64,000 nucleotides of DNA, taken from positions 58,921,819-58,985,818 of the forward strand of contig OU862908.1 of the NCBI GenBank assembly GCA_917880885.1, in the 5' to 3' direction. Origin of the DNA: Limnephilus marmoratus. Its lineage: Eukaryota; Arthropoda; Insecta; Trichoptera; Limnephilidae. Both the position numbers and the translations under genes were made by a program. Below the pieces are notes generated by a model. That model made no database searches, had not been told where the DNA came from, and was given only the letters and a program-made list of their open reading frames with translations. Shown piece by piece: positions 25,701 to 34,860 of this stretch (the first letter of the stretch is position 1; every line of letters starts with the position of its first letter).

Positions 25701-28700
25701 TACAAGTAAAAAGTAGGTCCACCTAGGTCCTGGACCCTGCCCAGGGGGGGGTCATGACCCCATGACCCCCCCCCCCTGGATCCGCCCTTGCCCAGTATAT
25801 GATTCAAATCTCCATAAGTAATAACTAGGACATAATTGAGGCACATAACATCAATGTGATACCCAGCGTATGATTCAAATCTTTATAAGTAATAACTAGG
25901 ACATAATTGAGGCACTTAACATTAATGTGATGCACAGCATACGATTCAAATCTTCATAAGTAATAACTAGGACATAATTGAGGCACATAACATTAATGTG
26001 ATACCCAGCATATGATTTAAATCTCCATAAGTATCTCCATAAGAATCTCCATAAGCATACGATTCAAATCTTCATAAGTAATAACTAGGACATAATTGAG
26101 GCACATAACATTAATGTGATACCCAGCATATGATTTAAATCTCCATAAGTAATCATCCATAAGCATACGATTCATCTTCATAAGTAATAACTAGGACATA
26201 ATTGAGGCACATAACATTAATGTGATACCCAGCATATGATTTAAATCTCCATAAGTAGGGCATAATTGAGGTACATAACATGGGCATAATTGAGGTACAT
26301 AACATCAATGTAATACCCAACATATGAGTAAAATCTTCATAAATAATAAGTTAAGAAATTATTGCGGCCTTTCCAGAAATGTTGATTATCATTGAAGTTT
26401 AATTCAGTCAGTTACAGAGAAACACCCATTGAAAACCTTTTTCTAATTGTTTTATTAAAATGAATTGATTCCAGTGGAGCAAGTAAAGAGTTCCTCGGAG
26501 GTGCGCGACCGCCTGGTGGCTGCCACTGCCTCAGACAACCACACAGACCATCTGCTGGACCAGCACCATCACCACCTACTGCACCACCCCTGCAAGGAGG
26601 ACTTGTCACCACCCTGTGAGTTGCACAACCCTTTTTTATTGACAAATTAAATGTTTCTAAAAGCCCCCGACTGTCCTTAGGGGGCATACTTTAATTTCAT
26701 GAGCTCAAGAGGGGAGGGGGGTCCAGCAAATTCTCACGTTATCTGAAAAGAATATACGAAATGGCCCAAATTTATCTCACCAAGGGGGAGGGAGAAGTTT
26801 AGATTGGAATAAAAACTGCTCAAATTGTAATTAATGTATGCCCCCTTACACGGCACAACATACACAGGCTTGTCCTAGTGAGGTGACAAATTTTATTGTA
26901 AACATTTTACCTGCAGTGTAAAGAAACAATAAATAAATAAAAATACACTTATACATATAAAATTTAAGTATTCTCATAAGAGGCAGTTCATTCTTGTTCT
27001 TGAAGCTAGTGAAGAGACAACATTTATGTATAGGAAAATACATTAGAAAGGAAAAGCAAATCCAAACATGTTCTTATGGCAGCATATAATATAAGAACAG
27101 CATCTACAACCTCTGGCAGGTCACAGGCATTCCCGACGAGAGACAGTGAGCAGTGGGACGGGAAGGTGTTCCTTCGAACCCTTCATATCCCCGACAGAAT
27201 AGTGGCCAGATTTGACCCATATGAAGATTGTGGGATAGTGGAGAAGAGATTTCTGGGGACTAAGTAACTCCTTCCAGCCGCCAGGGCCACAAGAAAACTG
27301 GAAATCAGGGTCAAAGAGAACCTTCCCTTCCTACTACAATTGTATTTAGCTTTTTGTTTCCTTTGTCTACCTCCTGGTCTTTGGGTCCTATCCTTTGGGT
27401 CCATTGGGTTACTATCAATGCCTAAATATGCAACGATGCCAAAATATATGCGTTTTGTAAAAATATCCTGCTTCCTCAGAAAGTACAAAAATGAAAACCA
27501 TTTTTAATTAGAAAATTTCACATATTGAAGAATAGTATGTTTGAAATATACATCAAAGATGAAACGGGGCTGAAATATATTTATTATGCACAAACAAAAA
27601 ACAAAGGCTCAAATATTAACATTTGCTCAAATTCACATTTTGCATAAGCAAGTAATATGCAAATGCATAGTTATCCGATATCTAGTCGTAATCGTTGGTG
27701 TTCTGTCATCTTACATTGATGTAATAATGTGATGTGTAAAAGAGGTTACCTGTACTAATGTAGGTATTTTTTTATTTGTCTTTTGCAGCAGACGCCCCCC
27801 TCGTATGGCTGGAGACAGGATCTCATGCAAGTTCAGCCACAGACTACGACCATGATCCCCTCCCTTCACCGTATGCTACCAGTTTTTTCACACAGTTTAA
27901 GGTATGTTGGCATAATAACAATATATGTATTTTACTTCATCATCTCATCTTAAAATCGACTTAATCGAAAGAACAAACTTCTAGTAATAATTCGCCAGAG
28001 CGAAAAGATATATATTTATTAAAGTTGTGTATTCCTTTTCCAGGTTCTAAGTTCCAGAAACTTCAGAGAATCCCGGCCCAGGATGCTCTCCTGGCTGAAC
28101 TGGATGCAGACCGGAGGGCTGGCCCTGATGGCCGGAGCTCTCTGGTTCCGTCTCCCTCGGGAGGAAGCCTCCCTTCACGACCTGCAGGGCTGGATGTTCT
28201 TCTCGCAGACCTACTGGATGTTGTTTGCGCTGTTTGGAGCATTGAGCAGCTGTTAGTAATTTACATTTTACTTAAGATTATATAGGATTCGGTAAAACAG
28301 TATGCCAATAGAGAACTCCAGTCCAATTTTTTTTATTTTTTGTTATGAATAATGACCTTCTAACTTAAATAACTGCGTTTTTGTTTTTATTTTTAGAGTT
28401 AGTTTTAATAGTTAAAATAATTGCCAAAGTTTTAATTTTTCGAGACCCCCCGGAAATATGGTAAATCGTGTGACGTCATCACTCCCGAAAAATTAGTATG
28501 GGATTGGGCAATCAGCTGATCTACTGCCGCCATTTTGAAATCCGTTGTTCCGTTGTTCGAAGTATTCTCCCTAGAAGAAGCATTACTTTTTTCATTCATT
28601 ATTTTTTTTGTGCAGTAGTTTTTTAATATTTTAAATAATAGAGATACCTCTATTTTTGATACTGAATTATTTAGGCTTAAATATTGTTTCAATAAACACT

Positions 28701-30981
28701 ACAACTAAATCTCTATAAACAGTACGAAATAAAGAATAACATGAAATGTTGTTAATACTGATGGCTTGTGCCATACCTACATGTCAATTGATTTCAATAC
28801 AATGTGATACAATGACTGGTGACGCGTGACGTCAGCACTAACCATTCAATCGTACCAACTTTACAGTGTATTTTAACGAGACGTTAAAAAATGCACTTTT
28901 TAATATTTTTTTACGAACACTACGTTTAATATTATAAAAAAAACTTATATATTCAGAATCAGCGTTTATTGGTCTGTATGAACATATTTTTTTAAAGTCA
29001 TAATATTTTTTACTGGAGTTCCTTATTACCCTGCTAGGCTCACTTGTCATAAAAAAGTGATCATGCCATCAGGCATGCAACATCCAGATACATAATGCCA
29101 TTCAAACTAATTACCTATGCTGAATTTTAGATTACAAAATTTGATGCAATTTTGGAAAGATATGGTAAAATTCATGTAACTCTTATCAAGTTATAAGAAC
29201 AAAATAACAAGGAAGGCTAAAGTCATATCAACATTTGCTCAAAAATAAACCACAATCATACAAAACTGCCTCCTCAGATTTATACCCTGTACAAAACAAG
29301 TATTATTAATTTATTACCATTTAGATAACTAAATGGCTAATGAGATAGAAATGTGATATTTTGTTTCCAAACTCATATCAGAATTTAGTTCAATTATAAT
29401 ATTATTATTTTAAAGGAGACTGATGCAATACAATATTAGAGAAAGTGTCAATTTCCTTTAAATTTCAAATTAAATTCATGCATTATATTATAATCTATGG
29501 TTTCCTATTTCCCCTTAGATCGGGTTAATTCCTAGTAAAAAAATCGTTAACAGTTTGAATATGGAGAATTATTTAAGATAATAATAAGCTTTAAAATGAA
29601 GTTAAAACCTAATGAAGAATAATTTCTTTTCAGTTCCCGCAGAACGTGAAGTAGTCACCAAAGAGCGTCGAGCGGGAACATATCGCCTCTCGGCATATTA
29701 CCTCGCAAAGATGGTGGGAGAGTTACCACTGACTATAGCACTGCCAGCTGCTTACCATGCGCTGAGTTACCCCCTGCTGGCGGCTGGTACCCCGTCTGCA
29801 GCTTTGTTCCTAGCAATGCTTGGGGCGCTCCTATTGGCGGCCCTGGTCGCCCAATCAGCCGGCTTGTTTCTGGGAGCCATTTGCATGGATCTCAACCTTG
29901 CCATAACTGTCAGTGCACTCTACACGCTGGCAACACAGTTATTTGGAGGTAAATAAAAAATATATATTCTGTACTCTCTGGTAAAGCAACAAGTTTATGA
30001 TTCGCATTATTAGTAAGGAACTCCACTGCCATTTTGATTTTTTAAATCAATAATAACCTTCTGAAATACAAATACATGTATGTTTTATTGATATATATAT
30101 AGTTAGATTAAATAGAAAAAATGATTGTCAAAGTAAAAAATTTTCGCGTCTTCTGAAATTGCACCAAATCTGTCTGATGTCGCCAGTCTCAAAAAGCCTA
30201 CATTTTATTTAAAAAGGCACTGTATTTTGTAAGGCGGTGTCGTCAGTCGAGACGTTTTTCATTCTTAAGTTTAACTGCTTTTAATGTTGAAGAATACTAG
30301 GTAAAATGTCAGCATCTCATCACTACTGTTATTGTATTCTACCAAAGTGTAAAAATACAAACGCGAACGCAACTATTTATTGTATTTGTATGTTCAAAAG
30401 GGGACTTGCTGAAAGGCATTCGATTCTTCCCACTCATTATGTACCAATAATAATATTTTGCACATTGTAATACACATTTTATTTTTAGGATATCTGGCAA
30501 CACGGTTTCCTTGGTGGCTGCAGTGGGTGCGATATACTTCAATGATTCATTATGCATACCAAAATATGCAAATCTTGGAGTTTGAAATGGGAGAACCAAT
30601 TACGTAAGTATTCTTATTGCAATAACTTATCTCTAGGTTCAAAGTATTTATTTTCCCTCTTGAAATTTTTTTTCACGCCAATAACTCAACTGTCAAATTC
30701 AACACCTTTCCTTTCGTTTATTATTCTTTAAAAAAGGAACACTTTCAAAAACAAATACCAAAAATATCACGTGAAAGTACTTACCAAATGTATATATTTT
30801 TTTCAGCTGTGCCACTCCATCTCAGTTCCCGGGATGTGTGAATGGGACTTATGTTCCTCCCCAAGAAATCCTGGATGCGGGAGGATGTGCCACACCACTT
30901 TGGCTAAACTCCGCGGCTTTGGTTTTCTTCCTGTTTGCCTTTCGGCTAGCGGGATACATTGTCTTAAGATGTCGCCATTGA
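16560..30981 (+). CDS. ABCG-family half-transporter, C-terminal ~505 residues (5' partial)
   Basis: Nine exons (16560-16749, 21849-21985, 22886-23004, 26475-26615, 27789-27901, 28044-28251, 29634-29948, 30489-30603, 30807-30981) join in frame with GT/AG borders to a TGA stop. In order they encode the ABC signature LSGGE, Walker B (ALMLLD) with the D-loop EPTSGLD, the H-switch in TVHQPSS, an NPADF block, a His-rich linker, then about six membrane segments with the ABCG-typical E-R-R-A-G-T-Y-R-L connector and a Cys-containing last outer loop. ABCG proteins are ATP-driven half-transporters that dimerise in membranes to move lipids or other hydrophobic compounds. Family length is about 600-700 residues, so some 150 N-terminal residues including Walker A are missing. 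No Walker A exon was recognised upstream. The substrate and orthologue are not assignable from sequence alone. Confidence 0.95.
16945..17335 (-). mobile_element. LINE B 3'-end fragment (1)
   Basis: Matches 6231-6600 of LINE B: TTATTTATTTAATTATTAACGCC, TTAACTGAACAGTCCCAGTAAC and TCCCCTCCGTTAGTACT, cited here as separate short blocks of the alignment. Inside the first ABCG intron. Confidence 0.75.
17372..17690 (-). mobile_element. LINE B 3'-end fragment (2)
   Basis: A second, tandemly placed 3' fragment of the LINE B family in the same orientation, beginning TTTATTTATTTATTAACGC and including ATAACTGAACTGCTTTAGTA and TAGTATTACGTAGTGGAATC. Its neighbour ends about 35 bp away, suggesting two independent insertions into one spot. 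Confidence 0.75.
17945..18045 (+). repeat. Degenerate ~33-bp tandem repeat
   Basis: Three imperfect units of the type GACTTACAACTAAGATTTAT occur in the ABCG intron. Confidence 0.6.
18178..18623. mobile_element. Foldback element with ~145-bp inverted arms
   Basis: The left arm (18178-18324) and right arm (18474-18623) are inverted copies with only about three mismatches. Both contain AATCGTACCTACATATTG or its complement. A GC-rich 150-bp centre with GAGGCGAGAGGCGAGAGCGG separates them. Transcribed within the ABCG pre-mRNA it would form a long near-perfect RNA hairpin. Confidence 0.85.
18640..19120 (+). repeat. Interspersed repeat ending AACCTCCTCCTTTTTGAAGTCG
   Basis: Contains AAAGAATCATTGAAATCGGT and AAGAATCATCAATATCGGTT modules and ends in GAACCTCCTCCTTTTTGAAG then TCGTTTAAAA. 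That end is the near complement of AAAACGACTTCAAAAAA at about 18201 in the foldback arm. The two repeats may therefore be one element from 18200 to 19120 with the foldback at its left end. This tail is common in lepidopteran and other insect genomes, as I recall. Confidence 0.5.
19121..20390. other. ABCG intron sequence, nothing recognised
   Basis: AT-rich; reading frames at 19093-19649 show no domain. Confidence 0.4.
20395..20480 (-). mobile_element. Penelope-like 3' terminal fragment
   Basis: The complement reads GACACAGATGTGTCGAAACC then GGTAGCAGATAAATAAAA, the same kind of terminus as at 5690-5870 and 23384. Confidence 0.4.
20481..21848. other. ABCG intron sequence; one TATA-like site
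   Basis: No exon or element supported. TGGTATAAAAAGCAGCC at 21141-21157 resembles a core promoter TATA box, but no initiator consensus stands at +30. Confidence 0.3.
21849..21985 (+). CDS. ABCG exon: D-loop and H-switch
   Basis: Opens with EPTSGLD, whose Glu is the catalytic residue after Walker B, and reaches the switch His in [10 protein letters not shown]. Acceptor TTTTTCAACAG, donor GTAAGT. It is separated from the preceding exon by a 5.1-kb intron. Confidence 0.95.
22230..22640 (+). repeat. Probable tRNA-derived SINE
   Basis: GGTTCAAATCC at 22296-22306, flanked by GTCGTG and CGGCGTCTGC, is a good Pol III B box with the following T-stem. A non-tRNA body follows, with GCCATAGTCTCAATGGCTTC. 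No clear A box or acceptor stem remains. Located in an ABCG intron. Confidence 0.45.
22886..23004 (+). CDS. ABCG exon: end of nucleotide-binding domain
   Basis: Encodes [14 protein letters not shown] and the HYNPADF motif typical of ABCG proteins. Acceptor CTTTTATAG, donor GTAAGT. Confidence 0.95.
23384..25164 (-). mobile_element. Penelope-like element with inverted terminal copy
   Basis: A minus-strand Penelope element whose 3' part (23384-23748) is repeated in inverted orientation at 24800-25164. The 365-bp arms look identical or nearly so. Both outer ends are AATAAAACAATAACTTTG or its complement, and both arms carry CCTGATGAAGC...CGAAACCCGGTCGGC. Inverted or tandem partial copies are characteristic of Penelope insertions. 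The coding part between the arms is 5'-truncated at the inversion junction. Confidence 0.9.
23538..24812 (-). pseudogene. Penelope RT and GIY-YIG endonuclease, one nonsense codon
   Basis: The upper part (24417-24812) holds RT motifs, including [19 protein letters not shown] and the catalytic KRYVDD. The lower part (down to 23538) holds [21 protein letters not shown], a GIY-YIG nuclease core with the conserved downstream Arg and the H-L-x(n)-H region. I checked the junction: the two are in the same frame and are separated only by a TAA at 24414-24416, followed by DLTLS and KPTFTD, the usual RT tail. So one point mutation broke an otherwise continuous ORF. The N-terminal RT half is lost by truncation. 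Penelope RTs prime at the target nick made by GIY-YIG. Confidence 0.9.
25452..26341 (+). repeat. Intronic minisatellite, ~75-110 bp units
   Basis: About ten irregular units built from ATGATTCAAATCTCCATAAG, TAATAACTAGGACATAATTG and AGGCACATAACATTAATGTG, with internal rearrangements. A hAT-type MITE (25591-25790) sits within one unit. Confidence 0.9.
25591..25790. mobile_element. hAT-type MITE with 8-bp target duplication
   Basis: A 200-bp element with perfect 15-bp ends CAAGGGCGGATCCAG and complement, G/C homopolymers inside, and flanking direct repeats CCCAGTAT at 25583-25590 and 25791-25798. Eight-bp duplications and CA-starting ends indicate hAT mobilisation. No transposase. Confidence 0.9.
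26475..26615 (+). CDS. ABCG exon: His-rich linker
   Basis: Continues in frame ([17 protein letters not shown]) into a low-complexity stretch with HHHHLLHH and an acidic end. This is the variable linker between the ATPase and membrane domains. Acceptor TTCCAG, donor GTGAGT. Confidence 0.9.
26680..26845. mobile_element. Harbinger-type MITE with TTA duplication
   Basis: A 166-bp element with ends GGGGGCATACTTTAATT and the complement of GGGGGCATACATTAATT. It is flanked by TTA at 26677-26679 and 26846-26848. Located in an ABCG intron just after the His-rich exon. Confidence 0.75.
26849..27788. other. ABCG intron, nothing recognised
   Basis: A GC-richer patch around 27100-27300 has frames on both strands without a domain; it is probably an old repeat. 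Confidence 0.35.
27789..27901 (+). CDS. ABCG exon: linker to first membrane segment, NAGNAG acceptor
   Basis: The acceptor reads TTTTGCAGCAG, so splicing may begin at 27789 or 27792, giving either Ser-Asp-Ala or Tyr-Ala. The exon ends with SFFTQFK, just before the membrane domain. Donor GTATGT. Confidence 0.9.
28044..28251 (+). CDS. ABCG exon: first two membrane segments
   Basis: Encodes [13 protein letters not shown], the amphipathic connecting helix seen before TM1 in ABCG proteins. Hydrophobic TM1 ([12 protein letters not shown]) and TM2 ([18 protein letters not shown]) follow. Acceptor TTTTCCAG, donor GTTAGT. Confidence 0.95.
28302..29024 (+). mobile_element. TIR element, GGAACTCCAGT family, copy 2
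   Basis: Bounded by GAGAACTCCAGT at the left and ACTGGAGTTCC at the right. It shares about 300 bp with copy 1 at 985 and its start with copy 3 at 30014. Located in the ABCG intron after the TM1-TM2 exon. Target duplication unclear. Non-autonomous. Confidence 0.7.
29634..29948 (+). CDS. ABCG exon: TM3-TM5 region
   Basis: Starts with [19 protein letters not shown], the strongly conserved intracellular segment of the ABCG membrane domain. Three hydrophobic stretches follow, ending TLATQLFGG. Acceptor CTTTTCAG, donor GTAAAT. Unusually GC-rich for the window. Confidence 0.95.
30014..30420 (+). mobile_element. TIR element, GGAACTCCAGT family, copy 3 with THAP-like remnant
   Basis: Starts TAAGGAACTCCACTGCCATT. 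At 30307 it reads ATG then [11 protein letters not shown] within the first 16 codons. A C-x(2-4)-C start followed by P-K-C-K-N is how THAP zinc fingers of P-element-like transposases begin. The frame is lost soon after. No right inverted end was found before the exon at 30489. Confidence 0.5.
30489..30603 (+). CDS. ABCG exon: extracellular loop start
   Basis: Encodes [19 protein letters not shown], the conserved segment leading into the last outer loop of ABCG transporters. Acceptor ATTTTTAG, donor GTAAGT. Confidence 0.95.
30807..30981 (+). CDS. ABCG last exon: Cys loop and TM6
   Basis: Encodes an outer loop with three Cys residues and an Asn-Gly-Thr glycosylation sequon, then the final TM ([18 protein letters not shown]), and stops with TGA at 30979-30981. 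Confidence 0.95.
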
Positions 30982-31017
30982 TTTCTACACTCATCAATGA
31001 TATTACTGAAAACGTTC

Positions 31018-31023
31018 AATAAA
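31018..31023 (+). terminator. ABCG polyadenylation signal
   Basis: AATAAA lies 37 bases after the stop codon, giving a very short 3' UTR if used. Later AATAAA motifs exist, so a longer UTR is possible. Confidence 0.6.
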
Positions 31024-31238
31024 GTTGAACTATGTATTATTTGTTTTTAGCATTTTATATGGCTCGTATGCATTTACAACTCAGCTTTTAATATTATCAT
31101 AGAACACCGCATCTCATGTAAATTTTTAGATATATTTTCCTAATCGATAGACTTTAGTTCAATGTAACCATGCCTCTGTTAAGTGATAGACAATATTTTA
31201 AATTATAAATAATGTAATGTTAAGAGTATGATTAAGGG

Positions 31239-31475
31239 GGTATTTCACCATCCTCTTCATAGATAATCCGTAGAATAATGTGTACTTTCGATTTATTTGT
31301 TCATAAAGTCTGTTTATAAAGCGTTTACTATTCGGTACTCGAACCTGTGAATAGTGGCTATATATTGGATAAGTTAGTCTAGTTTTCTATCTATCGCAAG
31401 TAATTATTTCTTAATACGCTGGATAAAATATCATATATCAAAATGGATAAAATATCAAAAGAATGGTGAAATACC
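31239..31475. mobile_element. TIR element (MITE), copy B of the 8909 family
   Basis: A 237-bp element with ends GGTATTTCACCATCCTC and the complement of GGTATTTCACCATTCTT. It carries the CTATTCGGTACTCGAACC block. It lies 258 bp after the ABCG stop codon and lacks the 66-bp array of copy A. Confidence 0.75.
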
Positions 31476-32062
31476 TTCTTACTTCGATAAAGTGATGATA
31501 AAGATCTAGTTCAAATGTTAATACATTTTACTTAAATATCTATGGAAATGGAAATGGACATTTTTTTGGAGAGCACAAACAAGGAGAATTTGTAATTGAA
31601 ACCATAAACAATATCCATTACAAGAGTGACAATGTAAGAACGATTTATGTCGTTTTCAACAGTGGAAAGTACATAGTGTTGTGAAAAGTGAAGTAAAAAC
31701 TTTAGAGAAAAATCAACAAATTGTGTTCATAAAATTAGGAAGTTATCCTGAAGTCATTGCAACTAAAAGTGAAGTCACCAAAGCTGCTGTGTTCAGAGCA
31801 ATGATACCAATATTGCTTCAATTTACCAATATTATACTCAAATTTGTTTTGCATTTAATGTGTTCAATTATGTTATATCACAGAATTACCATAAAGTTGG
31901 ATTTTACCAAATGCATTAATAATAATTCATACTGCAAACTGAAAATGTTAATACCTAAATGTTTACTGAAAGTAAGCCTAGTTTTCATGGGCGAGCATGA
32001 TGTCACAGGTGAGCGACGTGTATTTCTATATGCATGTCTGCGGGACAGATCCATCCATACAT
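31476..32062. other. No gene recognised
   Basis: AT-rich. The 177-codon + frame at 31681-32214 runs into the next LINE tail and has no domain, so I consider it chance. Confidence 0.45.
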
Positions 32063-32425
32063 TTTTTTTTTTTTTTTTTTACATGAGCTCCACGCAGGAG
32101 GCCCTGAGGAAAATAATTTCCCTCAGGGCCTATGTCATCTTTGAGGATGCTGTGTGGAGGGTTTTTTTTAAGGAAAGGAAGGAGAGGAGAGTTCTGGGAA
32201 GGAAAAGGGTTTAAGGGGTGGGTAGGAATCTGGGGTTCAGTATGTCCTGGTCATCCGCCTCCAAGACCTAGACAAACCTCACCCCATGAACCCGGGCACC
32301 CCTGCTAAATCACCAAACGTAGCGAACCACTTGGGGTGACCTATGGCAGAAGTGTTGGTTATCCAATAAAGGTTCCCGGGGCGGCGGTACCCATTCCCGC
32401 CTCCCAAATTGAAGACATGTCCGTA
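32063..32425 (-). mobile_element. LINE 3'-end fragment, CTCCACACAGGAGG family, copy 3
   Basis: A T-run, then GAGCTCCACGCAGGAGGCC and CTGAGGAAAATAATTTCCC. It extends through CCAAGACCTAGACAAACCTC and GGTTATCCAATAAAGG as in copy 2. Confidence 0.7.
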
Positions 32426-34860
32426 CGTAAAAACTAGGCTTTAAATGTACAATAACTAATTTTAAAACTTAATCTACCAGAATTCATAACGAGCTCCAAG
32501 TATCTTTTTTTACGAAACATCTGTGCTATTGAAGTCAAATGTTTTTTCAGTGGTTTTGCTGTACGACATATTGTTAAAATTTGTATTACATACATAGTTT
32601 TTTTTTTTTGAAATAGGTAATTCACCCTAAAAGTAGTGCTTTGTGACGTACATAGTTAAAACTTGTAATTTAACAGCCATACTTTTCAAAAATGGGTTGC
32701 CAGATTGCAATAACAGACTACAAAATAATTTATTTTTTGCTGCTATGAGGATATTATTTTGAAATAAATAGTACCTAAGCATGTAGTCTAGCTGCCATAG
32801 ATATTATTATATAATTGAAGCGCCATTTTATTGCATATTGTTAAAATGATTGAGTGTATTTTAATTTCTTATGTATTCAATTTTTCACTGTAAATGGAAA
32901 GTGAACATTTTAGATGTACATGTTCAAGGTTTATAAACACGTCAATATGTAAGCAACAATGCAACTTCATTATGCCACTCACCATTAATCATTACAAAAT
33001 TAATAAAACCTTGTGCGATTTTAACTCTATGTCAACTTATGAAAAAACAGGTGACCTAAGAAAAGTGCTAATGCTTATTTAATTATAAGGTCAATTCATA
33101 TTCGACTTTCTCATCCAGAATCCATTGAAAAATTAGTTATTTTGGTTAATAAGCTGATTTCAAGAGCTGAATCAATCAGTACTTTTTATAAAATATTTTG
33201 ACTATTAAAGTGAGTTAAAAGACTGCTAGCGTTTACTGAAATTTAAAAAGGATGCTTTGATTTTAATAATTGGAACTTTTTATCATCAATCAGTACCTAT
33301 TTAAAGACTTCTAGTGTTTTTTTTACTTGTTGTTTGTTCATTTAAAAGTACATGGATATATAACGCACTTACAACAATTCTTATTTCAACGGTTCTTCCA
33401 AGGAACTTTTGTTATCTACAGATCTCATTTAAAAAATTGATAATAAGAAATAACCAACTTTATTGATTATGTTTATAATTCGCAATTATTATATTATTAC
33501 CACGACGTGGTTGTATCGTTTTATTAGTAAGACCTCTGGTATTTTATTACATTAGTGTGATAAATATGTTAAATATGATAAATACGTTATTGGAATAGGA
33601 CCACTTTGAAGAATCTGCGAATGGACTGGGATGATATAATAATATTATGGAACGTGAGAAGTAGAGCAAGGCAAGTGGAATTTATTGTAATATAGTCCGT
33701 GTTGATCTGTTTCTTTTAAAATATTTGTCTATCAACGAATATTTGTCTATACCAACCGTAAAATATTAAATAATTTAATATTCTTCTTGAGCAGGTACTA
33801 GCTTGGTTTTCTCTAGAAGTGTACAAGAAGTAGGTACCTGCCTATGAAAAGGGTTGAATCATTATTTTTAAACTGAAAAACATGAGAGTTGCCATACTTC
33901 ATTCTTTATTTTATAGCATTTGAAAAATTATCATGTGAATTTGTTATTACAGTATCTACATACTTTAATCAAGTATACAATTATCAAGTTGTCTTCTCCT
34001 AACTTCTCCATATTATGTATAGTTATTATTAGAGTTTAATTCGAAATTAAGTAGTTTGTAAGACATATTTAACTGTTATTGTATTAGTTTTGATAAGGCT
34101 GTGCTGTTTTGTAATAATTAACTAATATTGTAAGATAATCTTAGGATATGGAATACCTACATTAATATAATAATTTTGTACACTATTATATAATTTTGAA
34201 GTGTGACACAAATTAATCTTTTAGACAATCTCATGACTAGATGATTGTGACATTCCAATAAATAATCTGTGAAAAGGAAGACACAAATTTTGAATTTCAG
34301 TCAATCCAATTATTATTGTTTGATTATAAAAAAAAAAATGAGGAATTTGTTGAAAATTTGTGACTGGAACACCTGCCTACTTATTTATAAAAAAACTAAG
34401 AAGTAGATGATATTCTCTCAATATTTTAGGGCCATATCGTTTGGCCATAGTAGAAGGTAACCAAAATATTACAAAATTACGGAAAGTAACCAAGATTTAC
34501 ATTGTTTTTCACTCATATTTTGCAAATACTTTTTCACACATTCATTCATTCAGCAATAATTCATTTATTTTATATTATTATGAATAATAATATGATTAGT
34601 GTAAAACCAATCACCAATGTTTTTTCTAATAATCTTTTGTTATTTTCCTTGTGCCCAGATAGTTTTTTAATAAATTATATATCTAGTACATAATTATTAT
34701 ACATTTTATACAAGCATTTACATAAAATTATAAATTTTGGATGAGTTTTTACCAGTAGTTGTGGGTTGAATATGAGAATAAATGAATAATAATTCTGTTG
34801 AATAAAGAAGTCCAATATTGTTTATTTGGGTTTTATTTTAAATTAGACATATCGGACCAC
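32426..34860. other. Intergenic, nothing recognised
   Basis: A 2.4-kb AT-rich stretch with no coherent coding or repeat structure that I could support. Confidence 0.45.

Noticed and set aside
25452..26341. A CRISPR-like array
   Set aside because: Units are contiguous minisatellite repeats without unique spacers, in an intron of a eukaryotic gene.
31681..32214. A 177-codon + strand frame after the ABCG gene
   Set aside because: No domain, AT-driven composition, and its end overlaps a LINE 3' tail on the other strand.
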